From contig NZ_CAJXGF010000016.1 of the NCBI RefSeq assembly GCF_913053745.1, positions 1 through 47,463 of the forward strand: DNA of 47,463 nucleotides. Reading direction: 5' to 3'. Made by a program: the position numbers and the translations under genes. Source of the stretch: an uncultured Nitratireductor sp. (lineage in GTDB: Bacteria > Pseudomonadota > Alphaproteobacteria > Rhizobiales > Rhizobiaceae). Numbering within the stretch: position 1 is the first letter of the stretch; each line of letters opens with the position of its first letter. Shown one piece after another: positions 1 to 8,516 of this stretch. Below the pieces are notes generated by a model that saw only the letters and a list, made by a program, of their open reading frames with translations, ran no database searches and was not told the origin of the DNA.

Positions 1-196
1 GGCAGAAGCGCATGAAGGCAGAAGGTTTGACACCGGCACCATCGGCCATTTCGGCCACCGTTGAAACCGCAATGCGGTCAGGATTGGCGGCGACATAGTC
101 GGCGCACTGCTTCAGCCGCTTCGGCAGGCCGTCGGAGACGTCGAGCATCCGGTCGAGCAGTTCCTCGATCGTCTCCGGCGCGGAAAGCTCTGACAT
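1..196 (-). CDS. MurR/RpiR family transcriptional regulator (5' part only)
   Basis: The first 65 codons of a gene that runs off the left edge. The protein starts MSELSAPETIEELLDRML and continues into a helix-turn-helix region with LPKRLKQCADYVAANPD, TVAEMADGAGV and SAFMRFC, which is the usual N-terminal HTH_6 pattern of RpiR proteins, whose missing C-terminal half is normally a sugar-phosphate-binding SIS domain. It is transcribed away from the Gfo/Idh/MocA oxidoreductase gene at 280, and an inverted repeat lies between them. Known RpiR proteins sense phosphorylated sugars and control nearby sugar genes; a role in controlling the divergent oxidoreductase is inferred. The start is the only ATG near the N-terminus. 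The SIS domain and ligand cannot be judged. Confidence 0.85.
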   Translation of the reverse strand, partial: MSELSAPETIEELLDRMLDVSDGLPKRLKQCADYVAANPDRIAVSTVAEMADGAGVKPSAFMRFC

Positions 197-242
197 GCCC
201 GTCCCCTCTGGCTTGACAAGATGGTGCGGACGACCTTACGCA

Positions 243-262
243 ATTGGAATAAAAATTCCAAT
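243..262. promoter_or_regulatory. Inverted-repeat operator, probably for the RpiR regulator
   Basis: Perfect inverted repeat ATTGGAAT-AAAA-ATTCCAAT, lying between the divergent RpiR gene (start 196) and the oxidoreductase gene (start 280), just upstream of the latter's ribosome-binding site GTGGAGGAG (264-272). AT-rich palindromes with GAAT/ATTC arms are typical of RpiR-type operators. Its place close to the start codon fits repression of the oxidoreductase. The assignment is inferred from position and symmetry. Confidence 0.6.
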
Positions 263-279
263 AGTGGAGGAGAATTTCC

Positions 280-1404
280 ATGCGCGATATCGGCATCGGC
301 CTGATCGGCACGGGATTCATGGGCAAAGCCCACGCGCTTGCCTTTCGCGCCGCCAGGGCGGTGCTGGGAGACGTGCCTGCAGCGCGGCTCGAGCTTCTCT
401 GCGATATGCCGGCCGAGCGGGCAAAGCAGATGGCCGGACAGTTCGGCTTTGCCCGTGCCACCGATGACTGGCGCGCGCTGGTGTGCGATCCCGCAGTGGA
501 CATCGTTTCCATTACCACGCCAAACCGCATGCATTGCGAGATGGCGCTGGCAGCTATTGAAGCCGGCAAACATGTCTATTGTGAAAAGCCCATGGGCCTG
601 ACACTGGACGAGGCCCGCATCATGGCGGAAGCAGCGCGCAAGGCTGGCGTTAGAACCATGGTCGGCTACAATTACATCAAGAACCCGGCGTTCGAGCATG
701 CGCGAAAGCTGATCGCGGATAACGCCATCGGTACGCCAGTGCATTTTCGCGGATTCGTGGACGAGGATTATCAGGCCGATCCCGAGATCGCCTGGACGTG
801 GCGCGCGCGCATCGAAGACGCGGGGCTTGGCGCGCTCGGCGATCTCGGCTGCCATCTGGTTTCCATGGCTTATGGGCTGATGGGGCCGGTCGAAAGCCTG
901 ATTGCCGACATGCAGACGATCCATAAGACGCGTCCACTGTCCAATGGAAGCGGGCGCGGCACGGTAGAGAACGAGGATGTGGCGTCGGCGCTGGTGCGTT
1001 TCGCCGGCGGTGCGCAAGGAGTGCTTTCAACCTCACGCTCGGCCTGGGGCCGCAAGAACAGGCTCGGTTTCGAAGTGCATGGCACAACGGGCATGATCGT
1101 GTTCGAGCAGGAGCGCATGAACGAGCTTCAGCTTTATCGCAACGAGGGGCCTGCGGAAGAGCAGGGGTTTCGGACGATCCTCACCGGGCCCGCACATGGC
1201 GCCTATGGCGCATTCTGCCCGGCACCCGGGCACCAGCTCGGCTTCAACGATCTAAAGGTTCTGGAGGCCGGTACGTTCCTGCGCGAGATCGTTGGCGGAG
1301 CGCGCATTGGGCCGGACTTCGCGGAGGCGCTGGAATTCGAAAAGGTCATCCACGCCATTGCCTTGTCGGCGCGCGAGGGGCGGCGGGTGACAGTGCGGGA
1401 ATAG
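280..1404 (+). CDS. Gfo/Idh/MocA family NAD(P)-dependent oxidoreductase
   Basis: A 374-residue cytoplasmic oxidoreductase of normal family length. The N-terminal Rossmann fold shows GLIGTGFMGKAHA (about residues 7-19), and the family's EKP motif appears in VYCEKPMGLTLDEA (about 102-115), whose Lys normally takes part in catalysis. The C-terminal alpha/beta domain contains the DLGCHLVSMAYGLMG stretch with the expected His. Relatives oxidise or reduce sugars, inositols or sugar acids; the substrate cannot be told from sequence. The ATG at 280 is chosen because GGAGGAG lies 7 nt upstream. The divergent RpiR regulator suggests a sugar-derived inducer. The gene seems to stand alone and ends at a strong bidirectional terminator. 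Confidence 0.93.
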   Translation: MRDIGIGLIGTGFMGKAHALAFRAARAVLGDVPAARLELLCDMPAERAKQMAGQFGFARATDDWRALVCDPAVDIVSITTPNRMHCEMALAAIEAGKHVYCEKPMGLTLDEARIMAEAARKAGVRTMVGYNYIKNPAFEHARKLIADNAIGTPVHFRGFVDEDYQADPEIAWTWRARIEDAGLGALGDLGCHLVSMAYGLMGPVESLIADMQTIHKTRPLSNGSGRGTVENEDVASALVRFAGGAQGVLSTSRSAWGRKNRLGFEVHGTTGMIVFEQERMNELQLYRNEGPAEEQGFRTILTGPAHGAYGAFCPAPGHQLGFNDLKVLEAGTFLREIVGGARIGPDFAEALEFEKVIHAIALSAREGRRVTVRE

Positions 1405-1413
1405 GCCGCCGCT

Positions 1414-1456
1414 GTTCTCATCCCGGCCGCAAGCACTGGCCGGCCGGGATGAGAAC
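1414..1456. terminator. Bidirectional terminator between convergent genes
   Basis: A perfect 15-bp stem, GTTCTCATCCCGGCC (1414-1428) and its complement (1442-1456), with a 13-nt loop. It fills the gap between the oxidoreductase stop (1404) and the stop of the minus-strand HDAC-like gene (1465), so it probably ends transcription from both sides. No long U-tract is present on either strand, so efficiency is uncertain. Confidence 0.7.
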
Positions 1457-1464
1457 TGCCGGTC

Positions 1465-2502
1465 TCAGGCCATCTCGCCCGCCAGCGCGTCGCGGCTGGC
1501 GGTGAGAAAGATCTCCGCGTTTTTCGAGAGCGACGGGCCGAGATAGCCGCCCTCTTGTATCAACGCCGTGGGTAGCCCCAGAGCCGCGATTTCGCGCGCC
1601 ATGGTGGCGAAGCCCTCGCCGGAAAGCTCGACTTCCGAGAGCGGATCGTCCGCAGCCATGTCGAGCCCGAGCGAAATCACCAGCGCCTCCGCGCCAAACG
1701 CGGTGATGGCCGAAAGCCCTTCGCGGAAGCGGCCAAGGATCGTTTCCGTATCCGAACCGGGTTTCAGGCAGAGATTGAGCGTCGCCCCCTCGCCTTCGCC
1801 CTCGCCGCGCTCGTCCTCATAGCCGAGATAATAGGTCGGGTAGAGGTCGGGGTCCGTGTGCAGCGAGCAGACGAAAACGTCGCCGCGATCATAGAAAATG
1901 TCGAGCGTGCCATTGCCCGTATGCGTGTCGATGTCGAGCACCGCCACCTTGCCGAAACGTTCGCGCAGGCTTTGCGCGGCGATGGCCGCGTTGTTGAAGA
2001 GGCAGAAGCCGTTCGACGCATTGGAAAGCGCATGATGCCCCGGCGGTCGGCACAGGCCATAGACCATGCGCTCGCCTTCCTTTACGCGCTCGGCGGTTTC
2101 AAGCGCGGTTTGCGCCGACCAGTAGACGGCATCCCATGTGCCTTCCGTCAGCGGAACCGACGTGTCGGTCGCCCACCAGCCGAGCTGGCCGAAAACCGAG
2201 GAGGACGGCCGTCCCCTGCGCGGGCCGGGATGGCAGTTCGGAATGGGCTCCTGATCCGGCGCCTCGGCGCGCCAGCGCCGATATGCGTCCTTCCAGAAAT
2301 CCACATAATCCGGGTCGTGCACCGCCTTGATCGGCCCGTCGCCGAAATCGCGCGGGGTTTCGATCGGAAAATCGTTTCTGATGAGCATGTCGCGGATCAG
2401 GATCGCCCGTTCTGCCTGTTCGGGATGGGGCATATAGGCCCCGCGCCGGAAATAGCGCTCCGGCGTGTGCCGCAATTGGCGTTCGTCGAAAATGGCTTTC
2501 AT
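1465..2502 (-). CDS. HDAC-fold deacetylase, acetylpolyamine amidohydrolase-like
   Basis: A 345-residue protein of the arginase/deacetylase fold, close in length to bacterial acetylpolyamine amidohydrolases (about 341). All catalytic features are present: the His pair in RPPGHHA (H156/H157), zinc ligands D192 and H194 in DIDTHTGNGT and D281 in LGLDMAADDP, and the transition-state Tyr in EGGY (Y320). The conserved MPHPEQAER region lies near the N-terminus. The likely reaction is hydrolysis of an N-acetyl (or other acyl) group from a small amine; a histone role is not expected in bacteria. It is the last gene of the eight-gene unit starting at 10931, 9 nt after the dehydrogenase gene. Together with the transporter and the M20 deacylase upstream it points to use of acylated amines or amino acids. 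The exact substrate is unknown. Confidence 0.88.
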   Translation of the reverse strand: MKAIFDERQLRHTPERYFRRGAYMPHPEQAERAILIRDMLIRNDFPIETPRDFGDGPIKAVHDPDYVDFWKDAYRRWRAEAPDQEPIPNCHPGPRRGRPSSSVFGQLGWWATDTSVPLTEGTWDAVYWSAQTALETAERVKEGERMVYGLCRPPGHHALSNASNGFCLFNNAAIAAQSLRERFGKVAVLDIDTHTGNGTLDIFYDRGDVFVCSLHTDPDLYPTYYLGYEDERGEGEGEGATLNLCLKPGSDTETILGRFREGLSAITAFGAEALVISLGLDMAADDPLSEVELSGEGFATMAREIAALGLPTALIQEGGYLGPSLSKNAEIFLTASRDALAGEMA

Positions 2503-2511
2503 TGTCGTCCT

Positions 2512-3477
2512 TCAATATCCGTTGGCTCTGTCGACCACCGTTTCCGGTATTTCTCCCGCCACCACAGCCTGTGCGGCGCGGGAAAGCTGTTCGGCCATGG
2601 TGTGCGGCGAGCAATCACCCGCCTGATGCGGCGTGATGAGAATGCGCTCATCCGCCCAGAAGGGGTGTTCTTTCGGCAATGGCTCCACGTCGAAAACGTC
2701 GAGCGAGGCAGAGACGATGCGCCCGCTGTCGAGCGCGCGCACAAGATCGGCCTCGATCAGATGTTCGCCCCGCCCAAGCTGGATGAGTGCGGCGCCTTCA
2801 GGCATGCGGTTGAAGAAATCGAGATTAAGCAGCCCGCGTGTCTCTCGCGTCAGCGGCAGAACGTTGATCAGGATGGCGGCCTGTTCCGCAACGCGCTGAG
2901 CGGCTCCTTCCCCGCTCTCGAAGCGCACGCCGGGCAGCGTCTCCCTGGGCGCGCTTCGCGCGGCAGCCACCACCGGAAACCCCATGGCCGTCACCGCACG
3001 GGCAATGGCCCGCCCCATCAGGCCGAAACCCAGAATGCCCGCCGGCGTCTCGCGCGGCGGCTTCATGATGGACGGGATGAGCCGCGCCCATTCGTGCTTA
3101 GCCTCATGCACGATGTGGTGGCGCATGTTGCGGTGATGCCAGATCACATGCCATGCCGCGAAGCCTGCCAGCATGTCGCCCTGGTCCGGGTCGCGCACGC
3201 GCGCCACCAGCGCGTCCTTCGGCAGGCTCGGGCAGTTGATGATGCTGTCGACACCCGCCGCAATGGAATGCGCAAGCCGCAGATTCGGATAAGGGTCAAA
3301 CGCATCATCCGCCGGCCGCCAGCTGAGGGCAAAACGGATCGCCGAAGGATCGTCGATCTCATGCGGATGGCGCAGGCGTATCGTGCCTGCATGCGGTGCC
3401 AGCGCATGGCCATAAAGCGCGTGAAGATCGAAGGCGGTGCTCAGATAAACGCCCTCGATCACTTGCCCGTCAGCCAT
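2512..3477 (-). CDS. D-2-hydroxyacid dehydrogenase (GhrA-like)
   Basis: A 321-residue NAD(P)-dependent D-2-hydroxyacid dehydrogenase, similar in length and layout to glyoxylate/hydroxypyruvate reductase A. The nucleotide-binding motif is ILGFGLMGRAIARAV (about residues 149-163). The catalytic triad is visible as Arg in QLGRGEHL, Glu in DVFDVEPLP and His in ITPHQAG. The family reduces 2-oxo acids such as glyoxylate, hydroxypyruvate or pyruvate analogues, or runs in reverse. Its start overlaps the end of the M20 gene by 8 nt, so the two are translationally coupled. In this operon it may handle a 2-oxo or 2-hydroxy acid released from the imported compound; that is inference. Confidence 0.9.
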   Translation of the reverse strand: MADGQVIEGVYLSTAFDLHALYGHALAPHAGTIRLRHPHEIDDPSAIRFALSWRPADDAFDPYPNLRLAHSIAAGVDSIINCPSLPKDALVARVRDPDQGDMLAGFAAWHVIWHHRNMRHHIVHEAKHEWARLIPSIMKPPRETPAGILGFGLMGRAIARAVTAMGFPVVAAARSAPRETLPGVRFESGEGAAQRVAEQAAILINVLPLTRETRGLLNLDFFNRMPEGAALIQLGRGEHLIEADLVRALDSGRIVSASLDVFDVEPLPKEHPFWADERILITPHQAGDCSPHTMAEQLSRAAQAVVAGEIPETVVDRANGY

Positions 3478-4771
3478 GTGCAGCCTCCGTCTCGATGGGT
3501 TCCACCCCGCACCAGTCGGCGATGAAAAGCGCGATCGCGCCCGTCACCCGCTTGATGGAGGAAAGGCTCACGCGCTCGTCGAAACCGTGGATGTTCTCGG
3601 TGATCGGGCCATAAACAAGGCACGGCATGCCCGCATAGATCACGAAGACCCGCGCATCGAGATAGCCCGGCGTGACGAAACTTTTCAGTTCGCTCGCGGT
3701 CGCCGCGCGGTGCGCTTCGGCCAGCGCCTTTTCGGCATCGGTCCCTTCCTCCAGCACATAGCCGCGCGCGAAAAATCCGTTCCAGATCAACTCGGGCGGA
3801 CGGTTTCCGAGAAAGGGATCATCGGCCAGTTCGCGCGCCAGATGCGCCTCGATCTGCGCTGCCCGGTCCTTCGGGTCGTCGCCGGGATAGATGGCGATGC
3901 GGCAGGAGAGCTTGCACCACGCCGCCACGGTGGAGGCCCAGTCGCCACCCTCGATCTTGCCGACATTGAAATTGATCGGGTGATCGAGTTCCTCGAAATA
4001 GGGATAGTTCGCCTTCTCGGCGTTCCATTCCGCGGTCAGGCGTTTCAGGCTTTCGATTACGCGGAAGCTCGCCTCGATGGCGTTGGCGCCGGTGCCCGCC
4101 TCGCGCACATGCACCGGGTGGCCCGATACATTCACCTCGAACCACAAAACGCCCGTGTTGGCGCGCACCAGCATTTCGTCTTCCGGCTCGGGAATGATGG
4201 CGGCATCTGCCGTATAGCCTTCCACCAGGCAGGCGAGCGCGCCATTGCCGGTGCATTCTTCCTCCACCACGCTCTGCACATGCACTTTCGCCGCCGGTTG
4301 CAGGCCGATGCGGCGCAGCGCGTCGAGTGCGAAAATATTGGCCGCGATGCCGGCCTTCATGTCACCGCCGCCGCGTCCGTAAAGCCAGTCGCCCTCGCGC
4401 TTCGGCTCATAGGGCGGCGAAACCTCCCACATGTCGTGCGGGCCTTCCGGCACCACATCCATATGACCGTTCAGGATCAGCGACCGGCCTCTGTTTTCAC
4501 GCGGCTCGTGGGTGGCGATCACGTTCACCGCGTCGGAATAGTCGACGGCCACGGGCGAAAAGCCCGGATGATCCTTGATCTTGTCTTCATCGATATGGAA
4601 GGTTTCCACCGCATAGCCACGCGCTTCGAGCGCCTTGTGCACGAATTCCTGTGCGGGTTTTTCCTTTCCGCGCAGCGAGGGAAAGCGGATCAGCTCTTCG
4701 GTGAAGCCGATCTGTTCCTCAAAGCCTTCCTCGACAGCTGCGAGGATTCTCTGTGCCAGTTGTTCGTCCAA
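3470..4771 (-). CDS. M20 family deacylase, ArgE/DapE type
   Basis: A 433-residue metal-dependent hydrolase of the ArgE/DapE/ACY1 family. Visible motifs in order: LNGHMDVVP (metal His and catalytic Asp), YGRGGGDMKAG (bridging Asp), VVEEECTGNGAL (catalytic Glu), IPEPED, and a late His in ENIHGFDERV. A dimerisation domain between the two halves is implied by length. The family removes acyl groups from N-acyl amino acids or succinyl-diaminopimelate. Here it is embedded between a Dpp-type transporter and a second, unrelated deacylase, so catabolic use of imported N-acyl compounds is more likely than arginine or lysine biosynthesis. It starts 229 nt after the ATPase gene ends; that gap holds a large inverted repeat. 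Confidence 0.9.
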   Translation of the reverse strand: MDEQLAQRILAAVEEGFEEQIGFTEELIRFPSLRGKEKPAQEFVHKALEARGYAVETFHIDEDKIKDHPGFSPVAVDYSDAVNVIATHEPRENRGRSLILNGHMDVVPEGPHDMWEVSPPYEPKREGDWLYGRGGGDMKAGIAANIFALDALRRIGLQPAAKVHVQSVVEEECTGNGALACLVEGYTADAAIIPEPEDEMLVRANTGVLWFEVNVSGHPVHVREAGTGANAIEASFRVIESLKRLTAEWNAEKANYPYFEELDHPINFNVGKIEGGDWASTVAAWCKLSCRIAIYPGDDPKDRAAQIEAHLARELADDPFLGNRPPELIWNGFFARGYVLEEGTDAEKALAEAHRAATASELKSFVTPGYLDARVFVIYAGMPCLVYGPITENIHGFDERVSLSSIKRVTGAIALFIADWCGVEPIETEAAHG

Positions 4772-4829
4772 ATTGGTGGTTCCTACGGATTAGTGTTGAG
4801 AGTGGCGAGCGATGGCGCGCGTCATCCCG

Positions 4830-4956
4830 CCCTCGCCCTTCGACAAGCTCAGGATGAGGGCGAACGGCGGATGCACGAGCGTTTGGATATGCGATACTAC
4901 AGACACCAGCCTCTCCATGCCCCTTCCCTCATCCTGAGCTTGTCGAAGGGCGAGGG
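4830..4956. repeat. Perfect 31-bp inverted repeat inside the operon
   Basis: Two copies of a 31-nt element in opposite orientation at 4830-4860 and 4926-4956, identical over all 31 positions, separated by 65 bp. Each copy contains CTTCGACAAGCTCAGGATGA or its complement, a motif I recognise as a dispersed intergenic repeat in alphaproteobacteria. The pair lies between the fused ATPase gene and the M20 gene, within the transcription unit. In RNA it would form a very stable long hairpin, which could stabilise upstream mRNA, be cut by RNase III, or attenuate expression of the downstream enzymes. Confidence 0.85.
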
Positions 4957-5000
4957 AATGGGCACGCACCGCGCTGAAATGAGCTCCAGTCGTCACCGCG

Positions 5001-6623
5001 TCACCCCGCCGCCGCCAGCTCCTTCTCGCGGCCGGGAATGGCTTCGATCAGGGTGCGCGTGTAGTCGCTCTGAGGATTGTTGAAGATGGCGTGCGCCGGC
5101 CCCAATTCCACCACCCTGCCCTTCTGCATCACGGCGATGCGGTCGCAGATCTGGGCCGCAACCCGCAGATCGTGCGTAATGAAGATCAGAGCCAGATTGA
5201 GCCGCTCCTTCAGCTCCGCCAGCAAATCGAGCACCTGCGCCTGAATGGAAACGTCGAGCGCCGAAACCGCCTCATCGGCAATGATTACGCGCGGCTCCAG
5301 CGCCAGAGCGCGGGCAATGCCGATGCGTTGGCGCTGCCCGCCGGAAAACTCGTGCGGATAACGGTCGATGGCGAGCGCATCGAGGTCCACCAGTTCCAGA
5401 AGTTTCACCGCGCGCGCATAGGCTTCCTGCTTGGAAACCCCATGCGCCATCGGTCCCTCGGCGATGATGCGGCCCACCTTGGAGCGCGGGTTGAGCGAGG
5501 CATAGGGATCCTGAAAGATCATCTGGATCGACTTGCGCGCCTCGCGCAGCGCCTCGCCGGAGAGTTGCGCCATGTCGTGCCCGGCCAGCTTCACCGTTCC
5601 GGAGTCGGGCTGCATCAGCCGCACGAGGCAGCGCCCGACACTCGATTTGCCCGAGCCGGATTCGCCGACAATGCCCAGCGTCTCGCCTTCGCTGAGCGTC
5701 AGGTTCACATCGTTGACCGCATGAACGATACGCGGCTTGGAAAAGAGCAGACCGCCGCCGGTCACATAGGTCTTGTTGAGCCCTTCCACTTCGAGGATCG
5801 GCGTCTTGCCCGCCGTTTCCTCGCTCGCCTCGGCGGCAAGTTTCGGGATCGCCGCGATCAGCTTTTGCGTGTACTCATGCTGCGGATTGTCCAAAACCGC
5901 GTCGGCGGTGCCAGCCTCGACGATCTTGCCATATTGCATCACCGCCACGCGGTCGGCGATCTCGGCGACGACGCCGAAATCATGGGTGATGAACATCACC
6001 GCCATACCGTGCTTTTCCTGCAGATTGCGGATCAGCTCCAGAATCTGCGCCTGCGTGGTCACGTCGAGCGCGGTGGTCGGCTCATCGGCGATAAGCATGC
6101 GCGGTTCGAGCGCCAGCGCCATGGCGATCATCACGCGCTGCCGCTGGCCGCCGGAAAGCTGGAACGGGTAGGCGCGCGCGGCCTTTTCGGGGTCGGGAAT
6201 GCCCACTTCCGTCAAGAGTTCAATGGCGCGCGTGGCGCGCTCTTTCGGCGCTAGCAGACCATGCGCCTCGAACACTTCGGCGATTTGATCTTCCACGCGC
6301 ATCAGGGGGTTCAGCGCCGACATGGGCTCCTGAAAGATCATGGCGATCTTCTTGCCGCGCAGATCCATCATCTGGGCTTCCGACAGCTTCAGGAGATCGG
6401 TGTCCTCGAAAATGATCTCGCCGCCCACCGGTCGCACCAGATCGGGCAGAAGTCCCATTGTGGCGTTGGCAGACATGGATTTTCCGGAACCGGATTCGCC
6501 GACAATGCAAAGAATTTCGCCGGCATAGAGATCGTAAGAGATGTCGTTGACGGCGAAATCGCGGTCGGCGCCTTCGGGAAGCGCGATCTTCAGGTTCTTG
6601 ATGCTGAGCACAGGTTCTGTCAT
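5001..6623 (-). CDS. Peptide/nickel-type ABC transporter, fused double ATPase (DppD-DppF)
   Basis: A 540-residue protein holding two complete ABC ATPase units, corresponding to fused DppD and DppF. Unit 1 has Walker A GESGSGKS (near residue 40), signature LSGGQRQR and Walker B MLIADEP; unit 2 (from about residue 275) has [16 protein letters not shown] and VIIADEA. Each half carries the oligopeptide-type extension with [10 protein letters not shown] or [10 protein letters not shown]. It energises the permeases encoded just upstream, whose stop lies 9 nt before this start (GGAGGG precedes the ATG). The fused form is common in Rhizobiales. A second fused ATPase of the same type is at 36479-38146. 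Confidence 0.94.
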   Translation of the reverse strand: MTEPVLSIKNLKIALPEGADRDFAVNDISYDLYAGEILCIVGESGSGKSMSANATMGLLPDLVRPVGGEIIFEDTDLLKLSEAQMMDLRGKKIAMIFQEPMSALNPLMRVEDQIAEVFEAHGLLAPKERATRAIELLTEVGIPDPEKAARAYPFQLSGGQRQRVMIAMALALEPRMLIADEPTTALDVTTQAQILELIRNLQEKHGMAVMFITHDFGVVAEIADRVAVMQYGKIVEAGTADAVLDNPQHEYTQKLIAAIPKLAAEASEETAGKTPILEVEGLNKTYVTGGGLLFSKPRIVHAVNDVNLTLSEGETLGIVGESGSGKSSVGRCLVRLMQPDSGTVKLAGHDMAQLSGEALREARKSIQMIFQDPYASLNPRSKVGRIIAEGPMAHGVSKQEAYARAVKLLELVDLDALAIDRYPHEFSGGQRQRIGIARALALEPRVIIADEAVSALDVSIQAQVLDLLAELKERLNLALIFITHDLRVAAQICDRIAVMQKGRVVELGPAHAIFNNPQSDYTRTLIEAIPGREKELAAAG

Positions 6624-6632
6624 CGCGCCCTC

Positions 6633-7475
6633 CTATTTGCCGCGCCGCGCAAGGCGGGGGTTGAGCGCATCGTTCAGCCCTTCGCCGATCAGGTTCAGCG
6701 CCAGAACGGTAAGCAGAATGGCGACACCGGGGAAGAAGGAAAGCCACCAGGCCTGCCGGATCACCGTGCGCGCCGCGCCGATCATGTAACCCCACGACAT
6801 CAGGTTCGGATCGCCGAGCCCAAGGAAGGAAAGCGAGGATTCCAGAAGGATCGCCGTTGCCACCATCAGCGAGGCCAGCACGATGATGGGCGAAATCGTG
6901 TTGGGCAGGACCTGACGCAGGATGATGGTGAGGTTTGACTGGCCCGAAAGGATCGCCGCTTCGACGTATTCGCGCGATCGCAGCGACAGAACTTCGCCGC
7001 GCACCAGGCGGGCGACTGGCGGCCAGCTTACGATGGCGATTGCCGCGATAATTGACTCAATCGAAGGCTGAAAGATCGCTACCAGAACGATGGCGAGCGC
7101 GAAGCTCGGCACGGTCTGGAAGAATTCGGTGAAGCGCATCAGCGCGTCGTCCACCCAGCCGCCGAAATAGCCGGCAAGCGCCCCGATGGGAATGCCGATC
7201 AGAAGGGCCGCGACCGTCGAGACGAGGCCGACCAGGAGCGACACCTGCGCGCCGTAGGCAAGGCCGGAGATGACGTCGCGGCCGAGCGCGTCCGTTCCGA
7301 GCGGATACTGATCCATGGAAAAGGGCGGCAGGAAGGGCCGCTGCACCATGCGCCAGGGCGACTGCGGAAAAAGGAGCGGCGCGAGAAGCGCCACGAGAAT
7401 GACGACGGCAAGAATGGCAAGACCGATGACGGCGCCACGATTGCGGGCGAAGCGTTTCCAGAAATCAGCCATCAT
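6633..7475 (-). CDS. Dpp/Opp-type ABC transporter permease, DppC-like
   Basis: A 280-residue inner-membrane protein with about six membrane segments and the N-terminal cytoplasmic stretch FWKRFARNRGAVIGLA typical of DppC/OppC. The conserved PLGTDALGRDVISGLAYGAQ segment and the EAA loop (EYVEAAILSGQSNLTIILRQVLPN) are present. It pairs with the permease at 7472-8440, whose stop overlaps this start (ATGA). Substrate class is di-/oligopeptides or related small molecules; specificity is set by the binding protein. Confidence 0.93.
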   Translation of the reverse strand: MMADFWKRFARNRGAVIGLAILAVVILVALLAPLLFPQSPWRMVQRPFLPPFSMDQYPLGTDALGRDVISGLAYGAQVSLLVGLVSTVAALLIGIPIGALAGYFGGWVDDALMRFTEFFQTVPSFALAIVLVAIFQPSIESIIAAIAIVSWPPVARLVRGEVLSLRSREYVEAAILSGQSNLTIILRQVLPNTISPIIVLASLMVATAILLESSLSFLGLGDPNLMSWGYMIGAARTVIRQAWWLSFFPGVAILLTVLALNLIGEGLNDALNPRLARRGK

Positions 7476-8440
7476 GCCACCCGTATTCTTGGGTCAACGA
7501 ACCGATAGAGAATGTCGGTGATGAGGTTGAACAGGAGCACCATGGCAGCAGACACGAAGAACACGCCGAGCAGCAGATTGTAGTCGCGCTGGGCGAGCGC
7601 CTCGAACATCAACCGGCCGATGCCGGGCCATGCAAAGACGGTCTCGGTCAGAACCGCGCCGCCGACGAGCTGGCCCGCCTGGAGACCTGCCAGCGTAACG
7701 ACCGGCAGCATGGCGTTGCGGAAGATGTGGCGGCGCTGGATGATCGAAGATTTCAGCCCCTTGGCGCGCGCCGTCTTGACGAAATCGAGCTGGCTGACTT
7801 CCAGCATGGAGGCACGCGTCATGCGCATATAGACCGCCATAAAGAACAGGCCGAGCGTGGTTGCCGGCAGGATCAGATGCTGGCCGATGTCGAGCGCGCG
7901 GCGGAAGCCGGTATAGTTGGCCCCGACCGTTTCGTAGCCGAAACCCGGCAGCCAGTTGAAATAGACGGAGAATAGAAGCACCGCCATCAGTGCCGCCCAG
8001 TAGAGCGGGGTCGCATAGAAAAGCAGTGCAAGGGTGGAGATCGCCGTGTCCGACCATTTGCCGACCCGCGCGGAGGCGAGAACGCCGGCCAGCGTGCCCA
8101 GAAGCAGCGAGATGACAAAGGCCGTCATGGTCAGAAGCAGCGTGGCGGGCAACCGGTCGAGGATCAGGTCGGCCACCGGCATCTGCTGGCGATAGGAAAA
8201 GCCGAGATCGAACTGCAGCACGCCCTTGAGGTAGATTCCAAGCTGGGTCAGCAGCGGCTTGTCGAGGCCGAACTGTTCGCGCAATTGCGCGATGAACTTG
8301 GCGTCGGCGGCCCCCGCCTCGCCTGCCATCACCGCAGCGGGATCGCCGGGCGCGGCATGGATCAGGAAGAAGTTGAGCGTCAGGATGGCGATCAGGATGA
8401 TCGCCGCCTTGCCCAGGCGCATGAGTATGAAGCGTAGCAT
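7472..8440 (-). CDS. Dpp/Opp-type ABC transporter permease, DppB-like
   Basis: A 322-residue inner-membrane permease. The family start LRFILMRLGKAAIILIAILT, the APGDPA motif and the loop LREQFGLDKPLLTQLGIYLKG are all characteristic of DppB, as is the C-terminal DILYRFVDPRIR. It follows the binding-protein gene after a 76-nt gap that holds a strong hairpin, and overlaps the DppC-like gene by 4 nt. Confidence 0.93.
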   Translation of the reverse strand: MLRFILMRLGKAAIILIAILTLNFFLIHAAPGDPAAVMAGEAGAADAKFIAQLREQFGLDKPLLTQLGIYLKGVLQFDLGFSYRQQMPVADLILDRLPATLLLTMTAFVISLLLGTLAGVLASARVGKWSDTAISTLALLFYATPLYWAALMAVLLFSVYFNWLPGFGYETVGANYTGFRRALDIGQHLILPATTLGLFFMAVYMRMTRASMLEVSQLDFVKTARAKGLKSSIIQRRHIFRNAMLPVVTLAGLQAGQLVGGAVLTETVFAWPGIGRLMFEALAQRDYNLLLGVFFVSAAMVLLFNLITDILYRFVDPRIRVA

Positions 8441-8471
8441 CGAGCCCCTGCAGGATCAGAACCAAGGCAGG

Positions 8472-8501
8472 GATGCGCGGGACGTTTTTCCCGCGCATCC
8501 G
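8472..8501 (-). terminator. Intercistronic stem-loop after the binding-protein gene
   Basis: Perfect 11-bp stem GGATGCGCGGG / CCCGCGCATCC with an 8-nt loop, 16 nt past the stop of the solute-binding-protein gene and before the first permease. No U-tract follows, so mRNA 3'-end protection or partial attenuation is more likely than full termination, giving more binding protein than permease. Confidence 0.7.
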
Positions 8502-8516
8502 GATCAGGCTGTTGGC

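Noticed and set aside
1465..2502. A chromatin-type histone deacetylase role
   Set aside because: The fold is shared, but length, motif spacing and the transporter/deacylase context match bacterial acetylpolyamine amidohydrolase-like enzymes.
1858..3525. A 555-codon open frame on the plus strand
   Set aside because: Antisense to the HDAC-like and dehydrogenase genes, whose active sites are complete.
3470..4771. A biosynthetic argE or dapE gene
   Set aside because: The motifs fit the family, but the catabolic transporter operon and lack of arginine or lysine genes nearby make a biosynthetic role unlikely.
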